From assembly GCA_020849855.1 (NCBI GenBank), contig JADZFO010000002.1:104191-168190 (forward strand): a stretch of DNA of 64,000 nt. Reading direction: 5' to 3'. A program made the translations under genes and the position numbers. Positions 17,148-26,500 of this stretch are shown in pieces (within the stretch, counting starts at the first letter, position 1; each line of letters starts with the position of its first letter). The notes under the pieces were generated by a model. It did not search any database and was not told the origin of the DNA. It was given only the letters and a program-made list of their open reading frames with translations. Source of the stretch: a bacterium (GTDB lineage: Bacteria; 4484-113; JAFGCY01).

Positions 17148-17615
17148 ATGAAATTCAGGCAAGCTAGTGCTGGTGTTTGGGTCCGCCGCGGGGCGCTAGC
17201 GATCTTTGTGGCTCTCCTCCTTTTTGCCAAGGCCTCTAAAGTGAGTTTGCATTTACTTTCTAATGGCACACACCTTGTTGCTCCACTTGGACTCAGTCAG
17301 ATTCTCAATGTTGCGGCTGCTATGTTCTTTACAGCAGTTGGCTGGCTGATTCTCGTTGTGATTCCCCTGGCATTAGATTCAGAGCAAAATGTGGGTTTGA
17401 CCAGGTCTCTCGCGGCCGTGGTGGTAGCCGGCTCAGCTTTGGGAATCCTTCTTGTTGTCTGGCCCCGGCAAGGAGAGGACGTAATCACCTCCATTAGCGA
17501 AATCGGATTGTGGCTGGACGCTATCGCGATGGCACTTGGGACTTGGCTGTTCATAGAACTAAATGCTCTTCAAGGGGGAAACCCGCCGGAGCAAGCCGCC
17601 ACTAGCTCCGTTTAG
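17148..17615 (+). CDS. Hypothetical four-helix membrane protein
   Basis: A 155-residue protein with four predicted membrane helices (about residues 12-30, 48-75, 86-105 and 118-138) and short polar ends. I do not recognise a family. Codon use is visibly less GC-rich than in maf and icd on either side, consistent with recent acquisition or relaxed selection. It has its own leaderless-type promoter and no obvious functional partner. Confidence 0.65.
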   Translation: MKFRQASAGVWVRRGALAIFVALLLFAKASKVSLHLLSNGTHLVAPLGLSQILNVAAAMFFTAVGWLILVVIPLALDSEQNVGLTRSLAAVVVAGSALGILLVVWPRQGEDVITSISEIGLWLDAIAMALGTWLFIELNALQGGNPPEQAATSSV

Positions 17616-17780
17616 TTTTAAATCTGACTTATGTGCTGATTAGCCCTCTAAGCAATCCGGGTGCACTTCATCCAGGATGCACTGCATGAATACGCTGTCC
17701 AGCAGGCGTAGCATGTCCTACAATACCGGCCCGGCCAGCAAGGCCAGGCACCCGGCAGTGGTGCTTCAACGGAGCCCATT

Positions 17781-19223
17781 ATGAGCAAGACACCTATCAC
17801 GGTCGCCTACGGCGACGGCATCGGCCCTGAGATCATGCGCGCGACGCTTGACATCATTACGGCGGCCGGCGCGCAGCTCGAGCTGCACGAGATCGAGATC
17901 GGCGAGAAGGTCTACGCGCGAGGCATTACCGCTGGCATCGACCCCGAGTCCTGGGACACCCTGCTGGCTACAAAGGTCTTCCTCAAGGCGCCGATCACCA
18001 CACCTCAGGGCGGCGGCTTCAAGAGCCTGAACGTGACGGCGCGCAAGACCCTGGGCCTCTATGCCAACGTGCGCCCCGCCGTGGCCTATGCGCCCTTCGT
18101 TGAAACGAAGCACCCCGGCATGGACGTGGTGATGGTGCGCGAGAACGAGGAGGACACCTACGCCGGCATCGAGCACCGCCAGAGCGTCGAGGTGACCCAG
18201 TGCCTGAAGCTCATCTCCCGCCCGGGCTGCGAGAAGATCGTGCGCTATGCCTTTGAGTATGCGCGGGCCAATGGGCGCAAAAAGGTGACCTGCTTCACCA
18301 AAGACAACATCATGAAGATGACCGACGGCCTGTTCCACAAGGTCTTCGACGAGATCGCTCCGCTGTACCCCGACATTGAGAACGAGCACTGGATCGTGGA
18401 CATCGGCGCGGCCAAGCTGGCGGATACGCCGGAGATCTTCGACGTCATCGTTACGCTGAACCTTTACGGCGACATCCTCTCCGATGTTACGGCGCAGATC
18501 GCCGGCAGCGTGGGCCTGGCGGGCAGCGCCAACATCGGCGAGAAGGCGGCGATGTTCGAGGCCATCCATGGCAGTGCGCCGCGCCGCGCGGGCCAGAATG
18601 TGGCCAACCCCTCCGGTCTGCTGCATGGCGCCATCCTGATGCTTGTCCATATTGGCCAGATCGAGGTGGCGACGAAGGTGCACAACGCCTGGCTGCGGAC
18701 CATCGAGGACGGCGTGCACACCTATGACATCTACAGCGAGGCGCACAGCACCGAGAAGGTCGGCACCCAGGAGTTCGCCCAGGCCGTCATCGCGCGCCTG
18801 GGGCAGAGCCCGCAGACCCTGAAGGCGGTCGAGTACAAGGCCGGCATGGGCAGCGTGGACGCGGACTATAAGGAGCAGAAGACTGCTGTGGTAAAGCAGG
18901 AGATCATCGGCGTGGACCTGTTTGTGCAGAAGGCCGGTGTGACACCTGATGAAATGGGCGCCATCATGCAGAAGCTTGACGGCGAGGGCCTGCAGCTCAG
19001 GATGCTGAGCAACCGTGGTGTGAAGGTCTGGCCCGGCGGCAACGCGGCCACCGGCACTGTGGACCACTGGCGTTGCCGCTACTACACCGAGAATCCGATA
19101 GCGCAGCAGCAGATCGTGAACCTGATGCAGCGCGCCGTGGATGCCGGCCTGTACTTCAACCATGTGGAAGCCCTTCAGACCTTTGACGGCGAGAAGGCCT
19201 TCAGCCTCGGGCAGGGTGAGTAA
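17781..19223 (+). CDS. icd: NADP-type isocitrate dehydrogenase, Thermus-type with C-terminal extension
   Basis: A 480-residue TCA-cycle enzyme that oxidises isocitrate to 2-oxoglutarate. Features: YGDGIGPEI at the N-terminus, KAPITTPQGGGFKSLNVTAR with the substrate-binding Ser/Asn/Arg, VVMVRENEEDTYAG, and the C-terminal dehydrogenase signature NLYGDILSDVTAQIAGSVG. Residues after about 335 form the extra domain of the Thermus/Rickettsia type II enzymes, longer than E. coli Icd. A GGAG site precedes the ATG by seven nt, and TACAAT near 17719 suggests a leader of about 50 nt. Cofactor preference is inferred from the family. Confidence 0.93.
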   Translation: MSKTPITVAYGDGIGPEIMRATLDIITAAGAQLELHEIEIGEKVYARGITAGIDPESWDTLLATKVFLKAPITTPQGGGFKSLNVTARKTLGLYANVRPAVAYAPFVETKHPGMDVVMVRENEEDTYAGIEHRQSVEVTQCLKLISRPGCEKIVRYAFEYARANGRKKVTCFTKDNIMKMTDGLFHKVFDEIAPLYPDIENEHWIVDIGAAKLADTPEIFDVIVTLNLYGDILSDVTAQIAGSVGLAGSANIGEKAAMFEAIHGSAPRRAGQNVANPSGLLHGAILMLVHIGQIEVATKVHNAWLRTIEDGVHTYDIYSEAHSTEKVGTQEFAQAVIARLGQSPQTLKAVEYKAGMGSVDADYKEQKTAVVKQEIIGVDLFVQKAGVTPDEMGAIMQKLDGEGLQLRMLSNRGVKVWPGGNAATGTVDHWRCRYYTENPIAQQQIVNLMQRAVDAGLYFNHVEALQTFDGEKAFSLGQGE

Positions 19224-19307
19224 ACTAATCGCTCCTGTGCAAGGTAATAATTCAGTCGGCACAGCCGGCGGGTTCCACTGACTGAAACCACTGAGCTGGA
19301 GATTAGC

Positions 19308-19811
19308 ATGACCAACACTGAAGGCCTTCGGGTCGCCATCCTCATGGGCAGCGCTTCGGACTGGGATGTGATGCAGCACAGCGCGAAGACCCTCAGCGAG
19401 TTCGGCGTCAGTAATGAAGCGCGGGTGCTCAGCGCCCACCGGGTGCCCGAGGCCGTGGCTGAGTATGTAAAGACGGCTCCGCAGCGCGGCACGAAGGTCT
19501 TTATTGCCGCCGCCGGCATGGCGGCCCACCTGGCCGGCGCGGTCGCCGCCAACACGGTGCTGCCGGTGATCGGCGTGCCCCTGGCCAGCGGAGCGCTGAA
19601 CGGCGTTGACGCGCTTTACAGCACCGTGATGATGCCGCCGGGCATCCCGGTGGGCACAGTCGCCGTGGGCAAGCCCGGGGCGATCAACGCGGCCCTGCTG
19701 GCGATCTCCATCCTTGGCACCAGCGATCCGGCCCTGCTGCAGAAGCTGACGGACTATCGCCGGGACAACGCCGCCAAGATCCTGGCCACTGAGCTGCCGG
19801 CGCCGGTCTAA
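19308..19811 (+). CDS. purE: N5-carboxyaminoimidazole ribonucleotide mutase
   Basis: A 167-residue class I PurE, which converts N5-CAIR to CAIR in purine synthesis. Signature segments: ILMGSASDWDVM, VLSAHRVPEA with the catalytic His, IAAAGMAAHLAG and GVPLASGALNGVDALYSTVM. Length is typical. GGAG lies seven nt before the ATG. purK is not adjacent, which is unusual but not rare. Confidence 0.95.
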   Translation: MTNTEGLRVAILMGSASDWDVMQHSAKTLSEFGVSNEARVLSAHRVPEAVAEYVKTAPQRGTKVFIAAAGMAAHLAGAVAANTVLPVIGVPLASGALNGVDALYSTVMMPPGIPVGTVAVGKPGAINAALLAISILGTSDPALLQKLTDYRRDNAAKILATELPAPV

Positions 19812-19835
19812 GCCTGCGGGCCGGCTGCGGCTTGG

Positions 19836-19841
19836 TATAAC
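19836..19841 (+). promoter_or_regulatory. -10 box, probable leaderless promoter
   Basis: TATAAC ending five nt before the ATG at 19847; no ribosome site. Confidence 0.55.
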
Positions 19842-19846
19842 AGAGC

Positions 19847-22126
19847 ATGCTCTGCTCTGCCAATGGTCACGCGCCCCGCGTCCTGCTTGTGCTGCTGTGT
19901 CTATTGCTGGCGGCCTGCGCCTCGGTCAGTGCCGGCGACGGCGGACACAGCGCGGGCCAGGCCGGCAAGCCCGGCGCAGCTGCTCTGCCCAGCCTGATCC
20001 AGCTTGAAGCCGGCTTCCCAGCCGGCACAGCGCGCGGCACATCAGACATCACGCACGACCTGCTGGCTGATGTGCCGCTGAGCCTCTCGCCGGGCGCCAG
20101 CTATGACGCGGGCAGCAACTCGCTGAGCCTCAGCCCGGCGGGGGAGGCGAGCGCCTGGGCGGTCTTTGGCGTGGCCGGCCTGCCGACGGACGGCAGCCGT
20201 TATCCGCTGCGCATCAACGCCAGCGCGGACAGCGGCTATTTCATCTTCATCAGCGACTTCGCTGAGAAGCGCTGGCGCATGCTCAGCTACAGCGCGCAGG
20301 GCATCTACAACCTTAGCGGGGCCGCCGCGCTGGTATCGCCGGCCGGCAGCAGCTTTGTCGCCGTGCTGGCCTGGCAGGCCCAGCCGAACTTTGCGGCCCT
20401 GACCCTGACCACGAACGAGGATGTCGTGGTCCCGCCGGTGGAGCATGAGCTGTGGTACTACGAGCAGACCAACCTGCAGGTGGATGCGAACCTGACAGCG
20501 GCGATTGAGCACCTCAACACGGCAGCCGCGGCGGGCTATACGCGCGTGCTTTATGCCGACACGAAGCTGGAGTTTATCGACCTGGCCAGTGACAAGTACC
20601 TTGAGAACCTGGCCGCCTACAAGGCCGCGGCGGATGCTGCCGGGATCAGCATCGTGCCCAACATGGTCAGCCCCGGTTATGCCAACGGCCTGCTGCTGCA
20701 TGACCCCAACCTGATCGAGGGCCAGCCGGTGGTTGATGCGCCCTTCCTGGTGCAGAACGGCTTCGCCGGCAACTTCGCCGGAGTCTTGCAGAACCCGGCG
20801 ACGAGCATCGATAACGGCGACTTCGAGCTGCACAACGGGGATGCCTTTGATGGCTGGAACCAGATCGACGGCGCCGGGCAGAGCACCTTCTTCGACGCCA
20901 GCGGCCATGATGGCAGCGCGGGCTGCATCCGCTTTGAGAACTTCCTCGCCGGAAATCCGGAATCCGGCAACGACCGAATTACCCAGCAGATCGACGTGGA
21001 CCCCTGGCAGGTCTACGGGATCAGCTTCTGGCTGAAGACGGACAACCCGGTGCCGATCGGCCAGCTCTGGGCCCGGGTCTTTGCGGAAGATGACTTCCGC
21101 CAGCTCACTTTCAACACCTTCCCGATTGCCTCGTCCCAGGACTGGACCCAGTACCACCTGATCTTCAACAGCCAGGAGAAGAGCAGTGTGCTGCTGTATC
21201 TGGGGATCTGGGGCGGGCAGAGCGGGCGCTTCTGGATCGATGACGTGCACATAGAGCACGCCGGCCTGATGAACCTGATCCGCCGACCCGGCGCGCCCTT
21301 CAAGGTGACCAATGAGGACGGCAGCATCGTTTACACCGAGGGCGTCGACTTCGGCGAGGTGAAGGATGACGGTATGGGCGAAGCGGACGGTTACCCTGGC
21401 ACCTATGACCTCTGGCATCCGGCCCCGCTGATCCAGCAGATCGGCGGCGGCATCCAGATCGGAGACATCCTCAAGGTCAGCTACTACACCGCGGTCTTCA
21501 CCGACGACCTCAAGCCAGCCTGCGCGCTGGAGGATCAGGCGGTTTACGACATCATCGGCGACGTGCTGGGTGTGATCAACACGGAGCTGAACCCTGAGAT
21601 GGTCTTCATCGGCGTTGACGAGCACCGCGCCGCCGGCTGGAGCGAGCCGGGCTTTACGGCCGGCAAGAGCGCGGGGGCCTCGCTGGCCAGCTTCACCGCC
21701 GAGGTGGACAGCATCGCCAAGGCCATCAACCCGGCCTGGACCATCGTCGCCTGGAGCGATATGTATGACCCCTTCCATAACGCGACAGCGGACTACTACC
21801 TGACCCGCGGGGGGATGGCCGAGGCGGCGGCGGGGCTGCCGGCGAGCTGGGACATCGCCAACTGGCACCTGAATGACTTCAACGGCAGCGATGCCGAGAA
21901 TGACCGCCTGCAGGCCCTGCAATACTTCGCCGGCCGCGGCAACCGCCAGATCCTGGCGGGCTACTACGACGACCCTGCCGGATACAGCGCCAGCCTGACT
22001 GCCTGGCTGGATGAGAGCGTGGGCCAGGATGGCGTTTACGCGGTGATGTACACCACCTGGGGCAACGATTACAGCAAGCTGGCCGAGTTCGCGACGACGG
22101 TGCGGGACTGGGAGGCCACGCAGTAG
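19847..22126 (+). CDS. GH20-like lipoprotein with inserted carbohydrate-binding module
   Basis: A 759-residue lipoprotein (Cys24 in LLLAAC). Residues about 70-195 are the N-terminal module shared by five lipoproteins here (WAVFGVAGLPTD, later FISDFAEKRWRMLS). From about 200 a TIM-barrel-like region begins, resembling family 20 glycosidases. It is interrupted at about 320-480 by a jelly-roll segment typical of CBM4/9-type binding modules (NGDFELHNGDAFDGW, FWIDDVHIEHAG). The barrel resumes with EMVFIGVDEHRAAGW, placed like the GH20 HxGxDE catalytic strand but with VDE preceded by IG, not an exact match. Probably a surface glycan-binding or glycan-cleaving protein; catalysis is unproven. Confidence 0.65.
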   Translation: MLCSANGHAPRVLLVLLCLLLAACASVSAGDGGHSAGQAGKPGAAALPSLIQLEAGFPAGTARGTSDITHDLLADVPLSLSPGASYDAGSNSLSLSPAGEASAWAVFGVAGLPTDGSRYPLRINASADSGYFIFISDFAEKRWRMLSYSAQGIYNLSGAAALVSPAGSSFVAVLAWQAQPNFAALTLTTNEDVVVPPVEHELWYYEQTNLQVDANLTAAIEHLNTAAAAGYTRVLYADTKLEFIDLASDKYLENLAAYKAAADAAGISIVPNMVSPGYANGLLLHDPNLIEGQPVVDAPFLVQNGFAGNFAGVLQNPATSIDNGDFELHNGDAFDGWNQIDGAGQSTFFDASGHDGSAGCIRFENFLAGNPESGNDRITQQIDVDPWQVYGISFWLKTDNPVPIGQLWARVFAEDDFRQLTFNTFPIASSQDWTQYHLIFNSQEKSSVLLYLGIWGGQSGRFWIDDVHIEHAGLMNLIRRPGAPFKVTNEDGSIVYTEGVDFGEVKDDGMGEADGYPGTYDLWHPAPLIQQIGGGIQIGDILKVSYYTAVFTDDLKPACALEDQAVYDIIGDVLGVINTELNPEMVFIGVDEHRAAGWSEPGFTAGKSAGASLASFTAEVDSIAKAINPAWTIVAWSDMYDPFHNATADYYLTRGGMAEAAAGLPASWDIANWHLNDFNGSDAENDRLQALQYFAGRGNRQILAGYYDDPAGYSASLTAWLDESVGQDGVYAVMYTTWGNDYSKLAEFATTVRDWEATQ

Positions 22127-22155
22127 CAGCGCGGTCCCGTCCGCGCGTCTCGCGG

Positions 22156-22175
22156 GCCCGCATGGCAATGCGGGC
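22156..22175 (+). terminator. Hairpin behind the GH20-like gene
   Basis: GCCCGCAT and ATGCGGGC pair around a GGCA loop. Only TT follows, so termination strength is doubtful; a second hairpin (CTGCCGTG / CACGGCAG) lies about 22198-22220. Confidence 0.4.
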
Positions 22176-22278
22176 TTGGCCTGGGGCTTCCCCGCACTGC
22201 CGTGCGGAGCCACGGCAGCGCTCTGCGCTGAGCTGTCGGAGAGGCAGGAGCAGGCCGGATTGCGTGTCTGAATCAAGG

Positions 22279-22307
22279 TTGACAAAGGGTTACAGCGCGG
22301 TTAAACT
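22279..22307 (+). promoter_or_regulatory. Canonical sigma70 promoter
   Basis: TTGACA (22279-22284), 17-bp spacer, TAAACT (22302-22307), about 54 nt before the small lipoprotein start. The clearest -35/-10 pair in the window. Confidence 0.75.
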
Positions 22308-22360
22308 CTGGTTAACCAAGGCAGGCGAAGCCTGCACTGGTCAGGACGGAGGGGCAAGAG

Positions 22361-22567
22361 ATGACCGCGATTCGAATCACTCTTCTGGGTCTGCTGGCCA
22401 CAGCACTGGTGTGCAGCGGCTGCGGCGGCGATACTTCCGCTGCACTTGAAGCCAGCGATCTGCTGAATCCTTCTCCGGTTGCCGACGACGAGATCTCCAG
22501 CGGCGTGGCCTTTGATGGCCAGAGCGCGGCGGATGAAGACTACGTCGGCAGCGCCGTGCGCAACTGA
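22361..22567 (+). CDS. Small lipoprotein of unknown function
   Basis: A 68-residue protein whose first 22 residues form a lipoprotein signal (LLATALVCSGCGG; lipidated Cys near 18 or 21). The mature part is acidic and carries no recognisable domain. GGAGGGG seven nt before the ATG and a strong canonical promoter argue that it is a real, well expressed gene despite its size. Confidence 0.7.
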   Translation: MTAIRITLLGLLATALVCSGCGGDTSAALEASDLLNPSPVADDEISSGVAFDGQSAADEDYVGSAVRN

Positions 22568-22666
22568 TTCCCCGGCCCGGCATACCTGCCCTGAGGCGCT
22601 GATATTCTGCTCTGGGCTGATTTCAGAGCTTTTCCCCTTATGCCTTCTGCTGCGGCTTTCACACGC

Positions 22667-22672
22667 TACAAT
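22667..22672 (+). promoter_or_regulatory. -10 box, probable leaderless promoter
   Basis: TACAAT ending eight nt before the GTG at 22681; no ribosome site. Confidence 0.5.
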
Positions 22673-22680
22673 TCCGCCCC

Positions 22681-23481
22681 GTGCCAGTCTTTTACACCGA
22701 TCCGAAACTGGGTCTCAGTCCAGATGAAGTAGCGGCCAGGCCGCCCAAGCTTGATGTGCTGGTCTTCGGCCCGCATCCCGACGACGCCGAGATCGGCTGC
22801 GGCGGCATCCTGCTGAAGATGGCCGCGCTGGGCTATAAGTGCGGCATCGTCGACCTGACGGCCGGCGAAATGGGCACCGGCGGCGACGTGGAAACGCGCC
22901 GCGAAGAAAGCCGCGATGCCGCCCGGGTGCTGAAGCTGCAGGTGCGTGAGTGTCTGGAGCTGCCGGACTGCGGCCTGGAAGACAGCTTCGACATGCGCTC
23001 GGCGGTCGCCAGGACCATCCAGCGTTATCAGCCGGATGTCGTGCTGGGGCCCTACTACGACCTGCCGCCCGGCCGCGGCCTGGGCCACAACGACCATATC
23101 AAGGGCGGGCTGATGGTGGCGCACGGCGTGAACTATGCCCACCTGCGCAAGCTGGATTCGGTCTACCAGCCCTGGTATCCCAAGGCAGTCTATTACTACT
23201 TCCTGCCGATGGACCTGATGCCGACATTTGTCGTCGACGTCAGCGACCATTTCGATGCCTGGATCGAGAGCATCATGTGCCATGTCTCGCAGTTTGGCCG
23301 CCCGGAACAGAACAGCGGAATACGGCCATTCTTTGAGAGCCTGGCCACGCGCTGGGGCCGCTGGGCCGGCGGGCGCTATGCCCAGGCCTTCTACAGCCCC
23401 TGGCCGCTCTCCTGTCGCGATGTGCTCAGCGCCGCGCGTGTCTTCGGCCCCCCTGACCCCAAGGTTAATGACGAGGTTTAG
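22681..23481 (+). CDS. PIG-L family deacetylase, BshB1-like
   Basis: A 266-residue zinc-dependent N-deacetylase of the LmbE/PIG-L family. Metal and catalytic motifs: GPHPDDAEIGCGG (His32, Asp34, Asp35) and GLGHNDHIKGG (His136 to His139). The best functional guess is the BshB1 subgroup, which deacetylates GlcNAc-malate in bacillithiol synthesis, based on overall length and the DDAEIGCGG form. Other PIG-L substrates cannot be excluded, since bshA and bshC are not nearby. GTG start without a ribosome site. Confidence 0.82.
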   Translation: MPVFYTDPKLGLSPDEVAARPPKLDVLVFGPHPDDAEIGCGGILLKMAALGYKCGIVDLTAGEMGTGGDVETRREESRDAARVLKLQVRECLELPDCGLEDSFDMRSAVARTIQRYQPDVVLGPYYDLPPGRGLGHNDHIKGGLMVAHGVNYAHLRKLDSVYQPWYPKAVYYYFLPMDLMPTFVVDVSDHFDAWIESIMCHVSQFGRPEQNSGIRPFFESLATRWGRWAGGRYAQAFYSPWPLSCRDVLSAARVFGPPDPKVNDEV

Positions 23482-23552
23482 GGCCCTGAAGCACCGAAAC
23501 AATTAATCCAGGTTTTACTGCACCGAATCGCCCTGCGGCAAGTCAGGACAGA

Positions 23553-23558
23553 TATAAT
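23553..23558 (+). promoter_or_regulatory. -10 box, probable leaderless promoter of the giant kinase
   Basis: A perfect TATAAT ending six nt before the GTG at 23565; no ribosome site. Confidence 0.65.
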
Positions 23559-23564
23559 CGCTGG

Positions 23565-26500
23565 GTGAGGCGGGGCAGACTGGGGCACTACAACGGCTCC
23601 TTTTATGCCGGCGTTGATGGCTCGGGGGAACAGTCCGGCGTGGGGGCGCTTCTAAAGCACTGCAAGGTGATGCTTGAACGCGTCCCGATGGGCTGTCTGA
23701 TCTATGACGCCGACTTCAAACTCGTCTACGCCAACCCCGCTGCGCTGAGCATTTTTGGCTACAGCGCGGAGGAACTGCTGGGCACAGCGCCCGAGTTCCT
23801 GGTCTCCACAGGTGATTCAGACAAGCTGGACCGCGTGCTCGAGCGCCTGCTGCAGGGCGAGAGCGACACCATGAGCATCAACCGCAACCGCCGCAAGGAT
23901 GGATCGGTGCTTACATGCTCCTGGATCAACACCCCGCTTTATGGTTCGCAGGACAGTTATGTCGGCATGCTATCGATGGTGCGCGACATCAGCGGCAATA
24001 TCCGCCTGGTCGAAGACCTGAAGCAGATGGTTGAGCGCTATGAGACGCTGACCAACAACATGGCTGAAGGCATGGTGATTGCGGACAAGGATGGCCGCTA
24101 TATCTACGCAAACCCGGCCATGGAGCAGATCTTTGGCGGGCCGGTGGAAGAGATCATCGGCCGCCGCTCTGAGGACTTCGTCCTTCCAGAGGAACGCGAG
24201 TTTGTGGCCCTGCAGCGTGAGTTGCGCAAGGCCGGCCAGTCCAGCAGCTATCAGACCCGCATCCGGGCGGCGGATGGTTCAACCCGGGTGGTGGAAGTCT
24301 CCGGCGCGCCCAGGTATGACACTGCCGGCGCCTATGACGGCCTGGTGGCCCTGATCCAGGATGTCACAGCGCGGGTGCAGGCTGAAACAGCGCTGCGGGA
24401 AAGCGAGGAACGCTACCGCCTGCTGTTTGATGCCAACCCGCAGCCCATGCTGCTGGTTGCGGTGGCTGACGCCAGCATCAGCATGGCCAACGCCGCTGCG
24501 GCAAAGCTCTATGGCTACAGCCTGGATGAGTTCAGGGGTCTGCCGCTCTCGGCTTTGCACAGCAAGACCGGCACGGACAGCTTCAGCTCCGCTTATGAGC
24601 AGCTCCTCAAGGGCTCACCCTGGTCCAGCACCGTCGAGCATCAGAACCGCAGCGGTGGACAGCTCTTTGTGGAACTGCATTCCAACCCGGTCGACTTCGG
24701 CGGCCGGGACTCCCGCCTGCTGGCGATACATGACCAGACTCAAATCAGGCAGGCCCAGGAGCGCACACGGGCCAGCGAACGCCTCGCGGCTGCAGTGATT
24801 GCAAACTCCCCCATCGGCGTAACGGTGCGGGATCGCCAGGGTCAGCTGCTGCTGCATAACCGGGCCTGGCTGCAGATGTGGGGGGCAACACAGGAAGTCA
24901 TAGAAAAGCACAAAGGCCAGAGCTTCAGCGACTTTGAGCAGATGCTGGATGACTTCTATGGCGCGGATTCCTGGCGGGTCAAAGCGCTCTACCGCGAAGG
25001 CGGCAGCATGGCCGAGCCGGAGATCAGACTGGAGCACGAGCGCGCCGCGATGGAATGGATCTCGCAGTACTTCTATTCCATCATGGCCCCCGACGGCAGT
25101 GTCGAAAAGGTAGTTACTCTCACAGAAGACATCAGCGTTGCTAAACGTGCGGAGCAGAAGCGCCAGGCGGCGGAACAGCTTGCCCAGGCGGTGATTGAAG
25201 CTTCCCCGCTCGCGGTTTCCGTGCGTGACAACTGCGGCAGGCTGATCCTCTTCAACGAGGCCTGGCGCAGCCTGTATCGGATGAGCGACGAGGACATCCA
25301 ACGCTCTTCATCCCGCAGCTTTGAAGAGTTTTGTTCCGCCATGCAGGCCTACTACGCGCCGGCAGACCTCTTGAAGCTGGAGAATGTGTATCGCAACGGC
25401 GGCGAAAGCTTCATCCCCGAGTCGCCGGTCACCAAGAATCGGACCGAGGATGAATGGCGCTGGGTTTCCAGGCAGAATTATGCCATCACTGACGCTCAGG
25501 GCGCGGTGCAGTTCGTGGTTACACTGACCCGCGACATCACGGAAGAGAAACAGGAAGCGGAGGAGCTGCGCGTTAGCGAACAGCTTCATCGCGCGGTCGT
25601 TGACAACTCGCCACTTGGGATATCTGTACGCAGCAGCAGAGGGCGGCTGCTGAGTTACAACAAGGCCTGGCTGCGCATTCGAGGCCTTGATGATGAAGGC
25701 CTGCAACAGCAACTGCAGCGAGATGAAGCCCAGCGCCGCGCCGACGTGCTGAACTACTACGGTCCTGAGGCCGGGCCACGGGTCCAGGATGTATATGACA
25801 ACGGTGGCAGTCTTTACATTGAGAATCTAAGGCTACCCAACCCACCCAAGGCTGGTGCCAGCTTCATCAGCCAGCACATGTATTCGCTATCCGGCCCCGA
25901 CGGGGCGGTGGACCGCGTGGTTATCCTGACCCAGGACGTCAGCGCGGCCCATGCAGCGGCCGATGCGATCCGGCACAACGAGGAGCGCTTCAGGCTGGCC
26001 GCAGCTGTGACCTCTGATGCCCTCTATGAATGGGATGCCCGGGCCAACCGGACCTGGCGCAGCGATTCATACTTCAGGCTCTTTGGGCTGGAGAAACCGG
26101 AAGACAACTTCACGGAAGCCTGGTTCACCCAGCATCTGCACCCGGATGACCGGGATAGCACACTGGCAAGACTACGCGAGGTCATAGAAAGACGCGGGGC
26201 GGAGTGGTCCGCCGATTACCGCTTCCGGTCGGGCTGCGGAGAGTACCGCGAGATCAGTGACCGCGGCCGGATCATTTACGACGATGAGGGCCGGCCGCTG
26301 AAGATGGTCGGCGCGATCAGCGATGTGACTGAACGCAATACGGCCGCCCGGCAGCGGGAGCAGGCGGAGAGGCTGTCATCGCTGGTAATCCACAATGCTC
26401 CTATCGGGATAACAGTCAGGGATGCAAGCGGGCGTCTGCTTCTGCATAACGAGCGCTGGCGCGAGATCTGGCAGGTGGAGGAGGAAGAGCTCAAACAGCA

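Noticed and set aside
20042-22285. A 747-residue open frame on the minus strand opposite the GH20-like lipoprotein
   Set aside because: It is the antisense shadow of a high-GC gene: low-complexity V/Q/A/R composition, no motifs, while the plus frame has a lipobox and domain structure.
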